Below are positions 9,131-17,109 of a stretch of DNA of 64,000 nucleotides, one piece after another. Each line of letters starts with the position of its first letter. The stretch's first letter is position 1. Made by a program: the position numbers and the translations under genes. The DNA is from Aeromicrobium sp. Root495 (GTDB lineage Bacteria; Actinomycetota; Actinomycetes; Propionibacteriales; Nocardioidaceae), in assembly GCF_001426755.1 (NCBI RefSeq), contig NZ_LMFJ01000001.1, positions 355,545 to 419,544 on the forward strand. The letters are read 5' to 3'. The notes below the pieces were generated by a model. It was not told the DNA's origin. It searched no databases and was given only the letters and a program-made list of their open reading frames with translations.

Positions 9131-9748
9131 GTGAGCTGGGAGTCCTACTTCAGTGCCGACCTCGACCCCGACGACGCCGCAGCGTGGGGTGGTCTCGTGC
9201 GTGAGCTGCACGCCATGCACGACGCCCTGGCCTCGGCGGGCTTCGACCGGCCGACGGTCGACGCACTCACGCAGGACCTCGCCGTGTGGCGGGAGCGCCT
9301 TGCGGCGCGGGAGACCGATGAGCTCGGGCAGGTCAACGGCCGGGTCCCGAGCGTCCCGGTGCGCGGCCACGCGATGCTCCCGGAGCTGCACATCACCTCG
9401 GCCGGCGGCGGTCGGGTGGACGGCACGGTCACGTTCGGGCGCTGGTTCCTCGGTGGCGGCATGGCCGCGCACGGTGGCGCGGTGACCCTCCTGTTCGACG
9501 AGGTCCTGGGCATCCTCGCCTCCGTGACGGCCCGGACCATCACCCGCACCGCCTACCTGCGCACCGACTTCCGGGCCCTGACCCCCATCGACGCCGAGCT
9601 CGACGTCGTGGCATGGATCGAGCGCGTCGAGGGTCGCAAGATCTTCGTCCGTGGCGAGGTCCGCCGCGGCGAGACGGTGTGTGCCGAGGCCGACGCCCTC
9701 TTCCTCCAGCTGCTCCCCGAGCAGGGCCTGGGACGCCGCACCGCGTAA
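9131..9748 (+). CDS. PaaI-like hotdog-fold thioesterase
   Basis: A 205-residue protein with a C-terminal hotdog domain (about residues 75-200). The segment MAAHGGAVTLLFDEVLGILA matches the HGG...DE helix of PaaI-type acyl-CoA thioesterases, and TAYLRTDFRALTPID the following strand. The N-terminal 70 residues are helical and not conserved in minimal thioesterases. GTG start at 9131, with TAGCGT at 9119-9124 exactly 6 nt upstream (leaderless). Acyl-CoA substrate unknown. It precedes the nit operon in the same direction, but a 94-bp gap with its own regulatory box separates them. Confidence 0.75.
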   Translation: MSWESYFSADLDPDDAAAWGGLVRELHAMHDALASAGFDRPTVDALTQDLAVWRERLAARETDELGQVNGRVPSVPVRGHAMLPELHITSAGGGRVDGTVTFGRWFLGGGMAAHGGAVTLLFDEVLGILASVTARTITRTAYLRTDFRALTPIDAELDVVAWIERVEGRKIFVRGEVRRGETVCAEADALFLQLLPEQGLGRRTA

Positions 9749-9804
9749 CCCACGCCACACGAAACACGTCCGCAACGACCTTCGTCAGACCACTTGTTCC
9801 GGGA

Positions 9805-9820
9805 GTAACCATCCGGAAAC
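9805..9820 (+). promoter_or_regulatory. GlnR-type nitrogen-control box upstream of the nit operon
   Basis: GTAAC, six bases, then GAAAC: an exact match to the actinobacterial GlnR half-pair GTnAC-n6-GAAAC. It ends 22 bp before the start codon of the first operon gene (9843). A weaker GAAAC-n6-GCAAC pair occurs at 9761-9776. An imperfect inverted repeat (CTTGTTCCGG / CCGGAAACAAG) overlaps the box. GlnR is the global nitrogen regulator of actinobacteria, so nitrogen-limited induction of the operon is predicted. Its nearness to the start could also mean repression. Confidence 0.6.
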
Positions 9821-9842
9821 AAGCCGGGCGCTGACTGGGGTC

Positions 9843-10667
9843 ATGACCTCGACCACGTGGGACGCGCACCGCCACATCGGCCGGCTGCCCGAGTTCCCCT
9901 TCTACGGCGGACCTGCCATCCAGGCCGACGTCACCGCCAAGGAGACGGTCGAGGACTTCTTCGCCACGCTCGACGAGGAGGGCACCGAGCGCGCGCTCGT
10001 CCTCCCCAACTACGGCGTGCCCATCCCCGAGGTCGCCTTCGACCTCAACGCGCTGGCCCTCGAGGCGGCGCAGAAGGACGACCGCGTCTCGTGCGGGCTG
10101 TGGGTCTCGCCCAAGGCCTCCGACGCCGCCCGCAACACCGAGTCGCTCGCCCTCGCCGAGGAGCAGGGCGTCAAGGCGCTCAAGACGAGCTTCCTCCTCG
10201 GCGGCCACCCCACCGACCCCGACTGCGCCGAGGAGCTCGACCGCATCTTCACCACGGCGGCCGCCCTCGACCTCGTGGTCCACGTGCACACCTCGCCCGG
10301 CGCGGCCTCCGACGTCGACCAGGTGGGCACGCTCGTGGACAAGTACGGCGACGACACCAAGATCCACCTCGTCCACCTCGGTGGCGGGATGAGCGGCCAC
10401 ATGAAGCTCATCGGCGGCCGGCTCTTCGACTGGATCGAGGCCGGCAAGAAGGTCTACACCGACACGAGCTGGACGATCGGCTTCGCCCCGGTCTGGCTCG
10501 TGCAGGAGATCGAGCGCCGCGGCATCGGCCAGGACCGCATCCTCTTCGCGACCGACGCCCCCTGGGGCGACTTCGAGGGTGAGCACGCCCGCCTCGCCTC
10601 CGTCACCAAGGACCCCGAGCTGGCCCAGGCCTTCTTCCGGGGCAACTTCGAGGCGCTCTACGGATGA
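9843..10667 (+). CDS. Amidohydrolase-2 family metal-dependent hydrolase
   Basis: A 274-residue TIM-barrel amidohydrolase. The metal-binding signature DAHRH (His9, His11) is at the N-terminus. VVHVHTSPG (middle), IHLVHLGGG and FATDAPWGD (near the C-terminus) supply the further His and Asp ligands, so the active site looks intact. Relatives (aminocarboxymuconate decarboxylase-like) decarboxylate or hydrolyse small substrates. It is the first gene of the nit operon, 22 bp after the GlnR box, and is followed after 73 bp by the MSMEG_0572-type gene. Substrate unknown; the context suggests it releases or processes a nitrogenous intermediate. Confidence 0.8.
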   Translation: MTSTTWDAHRHIGRLPEFPFYGGPAIQADVTAKETVEDFFATLDEEGTERALVLPNYGVPIPEVAFDLNALALEAAQKDDRVSCGLWVSPKASDAARNTESLALAEEQGVKALKTSFLLGGHPTDPDCAEELDRIFTTAAALDLVVHVHTSPGAASDVDQVGTLVDKYGDDTKIHLVHLGGGMSGHMKLIGGRLFDWIEAGKKVYTDTSWTIGFAPVWLVQEIERRGIGQDRILFATDAPWGDFEGEHARLASVTKDPELAQAFFRGNFEALYG

Positions 10668-10740
10668 GCGCCCCCACGATCCCCGCCCACCGAACCGCGG
10701 TGGCCGGCGCAGGAACCGCCCCCTCACCTCAGGAGACGAC

Positions 10741-11268
10741 ATGACCGACGACCTCGACGCGCAGATCAAGGCCAACATCGAGACCTCGCTGGCCGAGATC
10801 CCGCACCCGTCGCTTCCCCCGGGAAGCAACCTCTACGGCTCGACCAAGCTTTTCCCCGACTTCCAGGCCCAGGACGGCGAGACCTACTTCACCCTCGTCC
10901 ACGGCATCCCGCACGAGTCGAGCGTCAGCTTCGTCGCGATCCTGCAGGCCACCCGTGCACTGCGGAAGGGCTTCGAGTCGGCGATCTACTTCTACGGTCC
11001 CGGCACCTTGGCGTGCATGGCCACGCGTGGCTTCCCGACGACCGGCGACGCCGGCTTCCCGGGCGAGCTCAACATGAACGCCTCGCTCGAGACGTTCATC
11101 AAGGAGGGCGGCACGGTCTACTGCTGCCGCTTCGGCCTCGCGCTGCACGGCCTCCGCGAGGAGGACCTCATCGAGGGCGTCATCCCGGCGCACCCGCTCG
11201 ACGTCCAGGACGCGCTGATCTACTACGCGCGCAAGGGCGCCATCATCAACTCGACGTACAACCTCTGA
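10741..11268 (+). CDS. nitB: MSMEG_0572 / Sll0783-family conserved protein (NitB-type)
   Basis: A 175-residue soluble protein of the family that marks the conserved nitrilase gene cluster of mycobacteria, cyanobacteria and proteobacteria (MSMEG_0572/Sll0783, nitrogen-starvation induced in Synechocystis). Visible features are FTLVHGIPHESSVSFVAI, a GPGTLACMATRGFP loop with one Cys, and GGTVYCCRFGLALHGL with a CC pair. It recalls DsrE-like folds, which fits the paired Cys, but this is inference. AGGAG lies about 6 nt before the ATG. The symbol nitB follows the Nit1C naming used for cyanide-assimilating bacteria. Biochemical role unknown. Confidence 0.85.
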   Translation: MTDDLDAQIKANIETSLAEIPHPSLPPGSNLYGSTKLFPDFQAQDGETYFTLVHGIPHESSVSFVAILQATRALRKGFESAIYFYGPGTLACMATRGFPTTGDAGFPGELNMNASLETFIKEGGTVYCCRFGLALHGLREEDLIEGVIPAHPLDVQDALIYYARKGAIINSTYNL

Positions 11269-11278
11269 GGCGGCCGAG

Positions 11279-12370
11279 ATGACTGCACCCAGCCCCGAGA
11301 GAAGCCTCGATGCCAGGACGTCGACACGGGTCGACGTCGCCATCCAGGGCATCCGCCTGCTCGACGCCCCGGTGACGCGCCCCAACGGCGCCGGCCCGAG
11401 CGCCGACGGCCACGTGCTGCTCGACGGGCTCGGTGCGGCCATCCCGCTCAACCCCCGCAGTCCCTACAGCGTGAGTGCGGGTCGGCTCCTGCTCGACGGC
11501 GCGGACACCGGTCTCGGCGTCGAGGCCGTGTCCCGCCCGAGGTTCTACGACCTCGTCACCGAGGACGGCGTGAGCTACGAGAAGATCGCCCGGCTCCACG
11601 CGGCCAACGTGCTCGCCACCACCGTCGTGCAGACCTGCGTGCGGTACGACGAGTCCGAGCGCTGCCGCTTCTGCGCCATCGAGCAGTCGCTCGAGCAGGG
11701 CGCCACGATCGCGGTGAAGACCCCGAAGCAGGTCGCCGAGGTGGCCAAGGCGGCGGTCGAGCTCGACGGCGTCCAGCAGATGGTGATGACCACGGGGACG
11801 TCCAACGGGCGCGACCGCGGCGCCACCCACCTGGCCCGTTGTGTCCGGGCCGTCCGCGAGGTCCTGCCCGACCTGCCGATCCAGGTGCAGATCGAGCCAC
11901 CGGCCGACCTCGCGTCCATCACCGACCTCCACGACGCGGGCGCCCGCTCCATCGGCATCCACGTGGAGTCGCTCGACGACGACGTCCGCAGGCAGTGGAT
12001 GCCCGGCAAGTCGACGGTCTCCCTCGACGAGTACCGCGCCGCGTGGCGCGAGGCGGTCCGGGTCTTCGGACACAACCAGGTCTCCACCTACCTCCTCGTC
12101 GGCCTGGGGGAGGATCCCGACGAGCTCGTCGAGGGCGCCAAGGAGCTCATCGACATGGGCGTCTACCCGTTCGTGGTCCCCTTCCGACCGCTCGCCGGGA
12201 CGCTCGCCACCGACGTCGACCACGTGCCGGCGCCTGAGCCGCGCGAGGTCGGGCACGTGACACGGCAGGTGGCCACCGCGCTGCGCGTCGCCGGCATGGT
12301 CGGGGCCGACCAGGCCGCAGGCTGCGCCGCGTGCGGTGCCTGCAGCGCCCTGAGCTGCGAGGGGGCCTGA
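11279..12370 (+). CDS. nitD: MSMEG_0568-family radical SAM protein (NitD-type)
   Basis: A 363-residue radical SAM-like protein of the MSMEG_0568 family found only in this gene cluster. The cluster-binding motif is unusual: Cys120, Cys129 and Cys132 give CX8CX2C rather than the normal CX3CX2C. A second Cys group at the very C-terminus (Cys349, 352, 355, 360; CX2CX2CX4C) could bind an auxiliary iron-sulfur cluster or a metal. TGTSNGRDRGATHLARC and QIEPPADLASI fit barrel strands of the rSAM core. It starts 10 bp after nitB and ends 2 bp before the GNAT-PurM gene. The reaction is unknown. Confidence 0.88.
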   Translation: MTAPSPERSLDARTSTRVDVAIQGIRLLDAPVTRPNGAGPSADGHVLLDGLGAAIPLNPRSPYSVSAGRLLLDGADTGLGVEAVSRPRFYDLVTEDGVSYEKIARLHAANVLATTVVQTCVRYDESERCRFCAIEQSLEQGATIAVKTPKQVAEVAKAAVELDGVQQMVMTTGTSNGRDRGATHLARCVRAVREVLPDLPIQVQIEPPADLASITDLHDAGARSIGIHVESLDDDVRRQWMPGKSTVSLDEYRAAWREAVRVFGHNQVSTYLLVGLGEDPDELVEGAKELIDMGVYPFVVPFRPLAGTLATDVDHVPAPEPREVGHVTRQVATALRVAGMVGADQAAGCAACGACSALSCEGA

Positions 12371-12372
12371 CC

Positions 12373-13821
12373 ATGACGGTCGACCTCACCGACAACGGGA
12401 TCCTCACCGGCCGACGGAGCACGCAGCAGGCGCCCGAGGACTACATCGTCGTCGAGGCCGACACCCGTGAGGTCCAGGCCTACCGACAGCTCCGCCGCGA
12501 GGTCTTCGTGCGAGAGCAGGGACTGTTCAGCGTCAGCGACCGTGACCTGGTGGACGACGATCCGCGCACCGTCGTGCTGGTGGCCCGCACCCCGGCCGGC
12601 GACGTGCTCGGCGGAGTCCGGGTCCATCCGGCACCCGAGGTGATGCAGACCGAGCGCGACCTGGGCTGGTGGCGCGGCTCGCGCCTGGCCGTCCAGGCCG
12701 ACGCCCGAGGCTCGATCGGTCCGGCCGGGGCCGGAGTGGGCGCAGCCCTGGTCCGCGCGGCCTGTGCCCGGGCGGAGGCCGTGGGAGCCCTGCGCTTCGA
12801 CGCCACCATCCAGGCCCAGAACGAACGCCTCTTCACCCGCCTCGGCTGGACGAGCCGCGAGCGCGTCACGGTCCACGGACACCCGCACGTCGTCGTCGAC
12901 TGGCCCATCGCCCGCGTGCAGCGCCTCGTCGACGCCACCAAGGCCTCGCTCGGCGCGCTCCTCGCGGGGCTCTCCGGACCGGGATCCGGCGCCGTGCAGG
13001 GCTTCGTCGGCGACGACGGTGCGCCCGTCCCCGGCTCCGACCTCGTCGCCGCGTGCGACGCGATCCTCCCGGCCATGGTCGAGCGCGACCCCGAGTGGGC
13101 CGGCTGGTGCGCCGTCCTCGTGAACGTCAACGACCTCTCCGCCATGGGCGCCTCGCCCGTCGGCCTGCTCGACGCCGTGGGCGCGCGCGACCCGTCCTTC
13201 GCCCGCCGCGTCATGAGCGGGCTGCGATCTGCTGCCGAGGCCTGGGGCGTCCCCGTCCTGGGCGGCCACACCCAGCTCGGCGTGCCGGCGGCGCTCTCGG
13301 TCACGGCCCTGGGACGTGCCGACCGTCCGGTCCCCGGCGGTGGCGCGAGCCCCGGCGAGCGGCTCCGGCTCACCGCCGACCTCGGCGGTGGCTGGCGCCC
13401 CGGCTACGCGGGTGGCCAGTGGGACAGCTCGTCCCACCGCACCTCCGACGAGCTGCGCGCCCTCGGCACCGTCGTCCCCGCCCTGGCCCCCACGGCCGCC
13501 AAGGACGTGAGCATGTCCGGCCTCGTGGGCACCGCCGGCATGCTCGCCGAGGCGAGCGGCTGCCGGGCCGTGCTCGACGTCGCGGCCGTGCCCACCCCTG
13601 GGGGCGTCACCACGGGGGACTGGTTCACCTGCTTCCCCGGCTTCGCCATGATCACCGCCGAACCGGCGGGGGTCCCTCCAGCCACCTCGGACCTCCCGCC
13701 CTTCGTGGAGTCCCGCCCGTGCGGCGGTCTCGTCGAGGGCAGTGGCGTGGGTCTGCGCTGGCCCGACGGCGTCGTCACCGAGGCCGTCACCTCCACCGTC
13801 ACAGGAATGGGAACAGCATGA
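12373..13821 (+). CDS. nitEF: Fused GNAT acetyltransferase / AIR synthase-like (PurM) protein, MSMEG_0567 family
   Basis: A 482-residue two-domain protein. Residues about 20-180 form a GNAT N-acyltransferase domain (REVFVREQGLF, SRLAVQADARG, ALVRAACARAEAVGA, RLFTRLGWTS). Residues about 190-480 form a PurM/AIR-synthase-like ATP-binding domain, with SDLVAACDAILPAM, VLVNVNDLSAMGASPVGL and GGHTQLGVPAALSVTALG as the characteristic segments. In many bacteria of the Nit1C group these are two separate genes (nitE and nitF); here and in mycobacteria they are fused. Acyl donor, acceptor and the ATP-activated substrate are unknown. Its stop overlaps the nitrilase start by 4 bp. Confidence 0.87.
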   Translation: MTVDLTDNGILTGRRSTQQAPEDYIVVEADTREVQAYRQLRREVFVREQGLFSVSDRDLVDDDPRTVVLVARTPAGDVLGGVRVHPAPEVMQTERDLGWWRGSRLAVQADARGSIGPAGAGVGAALVRAACARAEAVGALRFDATIQAQNERLFTRLGWTSRERVTVHGHPHVVVDWPIARVQRLVDATKASLGALLAGLSGPGSGAVQGFVGDDGAPVPGSDLVAACDAILPAMVERDPEWAGWCAVLVNVNDLSAMGASPVGLLDAVGARDPSFARRVMSGLRSAAEAWGVPVLGGHTQLGVPAALSVTALGRADRPVPGGGASPGERLRLTADLGGGWRPGYAGGQWDSSSHRTSDELRALGTVVPALAPTAAKDVSMSGLVGTAGMLAEASGCRAVLDVAAVPTPGGVTTGDWFTCFPGFAMITAEPAGVPPATSDLPPFVESRPCGGLVEGSGVGLRWPDGVVTEAVTSTVTGMGTA

Positions 13822-14678
13822 GCCTCACAGCAGTGGCGGCCGCGTCCGCCAACTTCGGCCGCGACGTCGAGCAGAACCTCGCCCAGATCGCCGCCCTCAC
13901 GCAGGAGGCACGCGCCCAGGGCGTCTCGCTCCTCGCCCTGCCGGAGGCGAGCATCGGCGGGTACCTCTCGGTGCTCGGTGCCGGTCGAGACGGGAGCCAC
14001 GCCGAGTCGCCGGAGTCGCTCCCTCCGGTGACCGACGTCGACGGGCCCGAGCTGCGCCGCGTGGCAGAGATCGCCGGTGACATGACCCTCGTGGTGGGCT
14101 TCTGCGAGGAGGACGGCGGCACGCGGTACAACAGCGCGGCGGCGGTCACGGGCGACGGCGTGCTCGGCGTGCACCGCAAGGTGCACCAGCCGCTGGGCGA
14201 GAACATGTTCTACGAGGCCGGCGACGTCTTCCGGGCCTTCGACACTCCGGTCGGCCGCCTCGGCATGCTGATCTGCTACGACAAGGCCTTCCCCGAGTCG
14301 GCCCGCGGGCTGGCCCTCGACGGCGCCGAGGTCGTGGCGTGCATCTCGGCCTGGCCGGCGTCCCGCACGGCCTCGGGCGACGACATCGCCGACGACCGCT
14401 GGACGCACCGCTTCAACCTGTTCGACCAGGCCCGCGCCCTGGAGAACCAGGTCGTGTGGGTGGCGGCCAACCAGCACGGCACCTTCGGGTCGTTGCGCTT
14501 CGTGGCCAACGCGAAGATCGTGGGGCCGGGCGGAGACGTGCGCGCCACCACCGGCACCGACGCCGGGCTCGCCGTGGCGCACCTCGACGTCGAGGCCGAG
14601 CTCGACACGGCGCGGCGCGCGATGTTCCACCTGCGCGACCGCCGCCCCGAGCTGTACCTGGAGCCGGTCCATGCCTGA
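13818..14678 (+). CDS. nitC: Nit1C-type nitrilase, catalytic triad intact
   Basis: A 286-residue carbon-nitrogen hydrolase. The triad is complete: Glu43 in LALPEASIGGYL, Lys121 in HRKVHQP and Cys153 in MLICYDKAFPE. The conserved Glu of the LGEN loop is also kept. It belongs to the Sll0784/Nit1C nitrilase group, whose members are linked genetically to cyanide assimilation in proteobacteria and to nitrogen starvation in cyanobacteria; the in vivo substrate in actinobacteria is not established. Translation is coupled at both ends: ATGA with the fusion gene upstream and an 8-bp overlap with the MSMEG_0570-type gene downstream. Confidence 0.93.
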   Translation: MSLTAVAAASANFGRDVEQNLAQIAALTQEARAQGVSLLALPEASIGGYLSVLGAGRDGSHAESPESLPPVTDVDGPELRRVAEIAGDMTLVVGFCEEDGGTRYNSAAAVTGDGVLGVHRKVHQPLGENMFYEAGDVFRAFDTPVGRLGMLICYDKAFPESARGLALDGAEVVACISAWPASRTASGDDIADDRWTHRFNLFDQARALENQVVWVAANQHGTFGSLRFVANAKIVGPGGDVRATTGTDAGLAVAHLDVEAELDTARRAMFHLRDRRPELYLEPVHA

Positions 14679-14973
14679 GATGACCGTCTCGGTCCGCTGG
14701 CCCGACGGCCGCGGTGCCGACCTCTACTCGCCCTCGCTCGTGATGCACGACCACCTCAGCCCGGGCACGACCTACACGGTCGACGAGTTCGTGACCCGGG
14801 CCGCCACGGCGCTCGGCATCGCGAGCGACCGCGTCCGCGCGAAGTACGGGTTCGCCTGCACGTCGGCCGCCGCGACGCTCGAGGAGATCCGCCGCGAGAC
14901 GGCCCCGTTCGCCGCCGCCGACACCGTCCAGGTGCTCCGCATGCACCCGCCCCTCCCCGAGGAGAAGCCATGA
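14671..14973 (+). CDS. nitG: MSMEG_0570-family small protein (NitG-type)
   Basis: A 100-residue protein of the MSMEG_0570 family (nitrogen starvation response protein). It begins MPEMTVSVRWPDGRGADLYS, then has a TYTVDEFVTRAATALGIASD helix and a single Cys in KYGFACTSAA. No enzyme signature is visible; such a small basic-acidic mixed protein may be a carrier or subunit. It overlaps nitC by 8 bp and the flavoprotein gene by 4 bp, so strict co-translation is expected. Confidence 0.85.
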   Translation: MPEMTVSVRWPDGRGADLYSPSLVMHDHLSPGTTYTVDEFVTRAATALGIASDRVRAKYGFACTSAAATLEEIRRETAPFAAADTVQVLRMHPPLPEEKP

Positions 14974-16241
14974 CCACGTCACGCACCGAGGTGCTCGTCG
15001 TCGGCGCCGGCCAGGCCGGCCTCTCGATCAGCTGGTACCTGACCCGTGAGGGCGTCGACCACGTCCTCGTCGACTCCGCCACGCCGGCCCACGAGTGGGC
15101 CGAGGCGCGCTGGGACAACTTCACGCTCGTCACGCCCAACTGGCACTGCAGCCTGCCGGGCTGGACGTACGACGGCGACGACCCCGACGGCTTCATGACC
15201 CGCGACGAGGTGGTGGCCTGGCTCGACGGCTACGTCAAGAGCTTCGATCCGCCGGTCCGCACCCACACGACCGTCACCGAGGTCCGGCTCGCACCGGACG
15301 GCGGCTACGTCGTCTCGCTCAGGACCCCCGACGGCCACGAGGAGGTCCAGGCCGGCCAGGTCGTCGTCGCCACGGGTGGCTACCACCGACCCGTCGTCCC
15401 GGCCTACGCCCGGGCCATCGACCCGGCGGTCGCGCAGATCCACTCCCAGCAGTACCTCAACGCCGACCAGCTGCCCGAGGGCGCGGTCCTCGTGGTCGGC
15501 ACCGGTCAGTCCGGGGCACAGATCGCGGAGGACCTGCACCTCGAGGGGCGGCAGGTGCACCTCGCGCTCGGCACCGCTCCGCGCGTGGCCCGCACCTACC
15601 GCGGCCGTGACTGCATGACGTGGCTGAGCGACATGGGTCTCTACGACACCGCCGTGCAGCAGTACCCCGGCGGGCTGGCGGCCCGCGAGAAGACCAACCA
15701 CTACGTGACGGGTCGCGACGGCGGCCGGGACATCGACCTGCGCCAGTTCGCGAGCGAGGGCATGCGGCTCTACGGCGCGCTCACGGAGGGCCAAGGCGCG
15801 CGGCTCGACTTCGCGCCCACGCTGACCAGCTCGCTCGACGCGGCCGACGCCGTCTACAACTCCATCTGCCGCGACATCGACCGATTCATCGATACCAACG
15901 GCATCGACGCCCCGGTGCAGCCGCACTACGAGCCGGTCTGGAGGCCCGACCACGAGCCCCGCGCCCTCGACCTGGGGGACGAGGGCATCACCTCGATCGT
16001 GTGGGCCATCGGCTACCGACCCGACTACTCGTGGGTGAAGGTCGGCGTCTTCGACGGCTCCGGACGCCCCACCCACACGCGCGGCGAGACGACGGTCCCC
16101 GGGCTGTTCTTCGTCGGCCTCCCGTGGATGCACACGTGGGGATCGGGCCGGTTCCTCGGCATCGCCCGCGACGCCGAGCACGTGGCCGGACGTCTTCTGG
16201 AGCGCAGGGGCGCGAGCAGCCCCGTGACGGTCGGATCCTGA
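14970..16241 (+). CDS. nitH: MSMEG_0569-family flavin-dependent oxidoreductase (NitH-type)
   Basis: A 423-residue flavoprotein monooxygenase-like protein. The FAD motif VLVVGAGQAGLSISWYL lies at residues about 8-24, and a second dinucleotide motif, VLVVGTGQSGAQIAEDL, near residue 175 should bind NADPH. PGLFFVGLPWMHTWGSGRF near the C-terminus is typical of FMO/CzcO-like enzymes. It is the flavin enzyme of the Nit1C cluster, expected to oxygenate a nitrogenous substrate or intermediate; the substrate is unknown. The start codon overlaps the nitG stop (ATGA), and the stop is 1 bp before the next gene. Confidence 0.9.
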   Translation: MTTSRTEVLVVGAGQAGLSISWYLTREGVDHVLVDSATPAHEWAEARWDNFTLVTPNWHCSLPGWTYDGDDPDGFMTRDEVVAWLDGYVKSFDPPVRTHTTVTEVRLAPDGGYVVSLRTPDGHEEVQAGQVVVATGGYHRPVVPAYARAIDPAVAQIHSQQYLNADQLPEGAVLVVGTGQSGAQIAEDLHLEGRQVHLALGTAPRVARTYRGRDCMTWLSDMGLYDTAVQQYPGGLAAREKTNHYVTGRDGGRDIDLRQFASEGMRLYGALTEGQGARLDFAPTLTSSLDAADAVYNSICRDIDRFIDTNGIDAPVQPHYEPVWRPDHEPRALDLGDEGITSIVWAIGYRPDYSWVKVGVFDGSGRPTHTRGETTVPGLFFVGLPWMHTWGSGRFLGIARDAEHVAGRLLERRGASSPVTVGS

Positions 16242-16242
16242 C

Positions 16243-17109
16243 GTGCCCACGCTGCGCCTGGCCGCCGTCGCCGCCCACTTCGGGCGCGACGTCGAGCGGG
16301 CGCTGCTCAAGATCGCGGGCATCGTCGAGGACGCCCGCACCCACGGGGCCGACCTGCTCGTGCTGCCCTACGGCACGCTCGGCGGCTACATCGGCGACCT
16401 GCGACACCCCGACCCCGACTCCCTCCCGCCGGCGCTCTCCCTCGACGGGCCCGAGCTGCGGCAGGTCGCGGAGCTCGCCGGCGAGATGACGGTGTGTCTC
16501 GGCTTCACCGAGGACGCGGGCGAGCAGCTCTACGAGTCGGCGGTGTGCGTGAGCGGTGACGGGCTCCTGGGCCACCACCGCAAGGTGCACCAGCCCGCGG
16601 GGGAGTCGCTCGCGTTCGCGGCCGGCTCGTCCTTCCGGGCGTTCGACACCCCGGTCGGACGCATGGGGCTGATGATCGACTACGACAAGACCTTCCCGGA
16701 GGCCGCGCGTTCGCTGGCCCTCGACGGCGCGGCCGTGGTGGCGTGCCTGTCGGCCTGGCCCGCGAGCGTCACCGACCGGGCCTCGCGCATGACGCAGGAC
16801 CGTCAGTCGCGGCTCTTCGACCTCTACGACAGCGCCCGAGCCGCCGAGAACCAGGTCATCTGGGTGTCCTCCAACCAGACCGGTGTCATGGGCGGCCTGA
16901 GGTTCCTCGGCCAGGCCAAGGTGGTGGGGCCGGGTGGCGACGTGCTGGCCCGCACGTGGTCCAAGGGCGGTCTCGCCGTCGCCGAGGTCGACGTCGAGCA
17001 CGAGGTCGCGCGGTCGCGGCGCGTGCTGCACCACCTCAAGGAGCTCAGTCCCGACGCCTACGTCGGCCGGCCCGCTGCGGCATCGAACCAGGAAGGCGGT
17101 TCCGCATGA
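16243..17109 (+). CDS. Nitrilase paralogue lacking catalytic Glu and Cys (predicted pseudo-enzyme)
   Basis: A 288-residue protein that aligns over its whole length with the NitC of the same operon (shared FRAFDTPVGR, YDK-FPE, ALDGA-VVAC-SAWPAS, VGPGGDV). The active site is altered: the catalytic Glu is Tyr43 (LVLPYGTLGGY), the nucleophile Cys is Asp146 (LMIDYDKTFPE), while Lys114 (HRKVHQP) remains. Without a Cys nucleophile it cannot form the thioimidate/acyl-enzyme. Full length, an intact frame and tight coupling (1 bp after nitH, ATGA overlap with the next gene) argue that it is a functional protein, perhaps a structural partner of NitC in a mixed oligomer. GTG start at 16243, no Shine-Dalgarno. 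Confidence 0.88.
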   Translation: MPTLRLAAVAAHFGRDVERALLKIAGIVEDARTHGADLLVLPYGTLGGYIGDLRHPDPDSLPPALSLDGPELRQVAELAGEMTVCLGFTEDAGEQLYESAVCVSGDGLLGHHRKVHQPAGESLAFAAGSSFRAFDTPVGRMGLMIDYDKTFPEAARSLALDGAAVVACLSAWPASVTDRASRMTQDRQSRLFDLYDSARAAENQVIWVSSNQTGVMGGLRFLGQAKVVGPGGDVLARTWSKGGLAVAEVDVEHEVARSRRVLHHLKELSPDAYVGRPAAASNQEGGSA

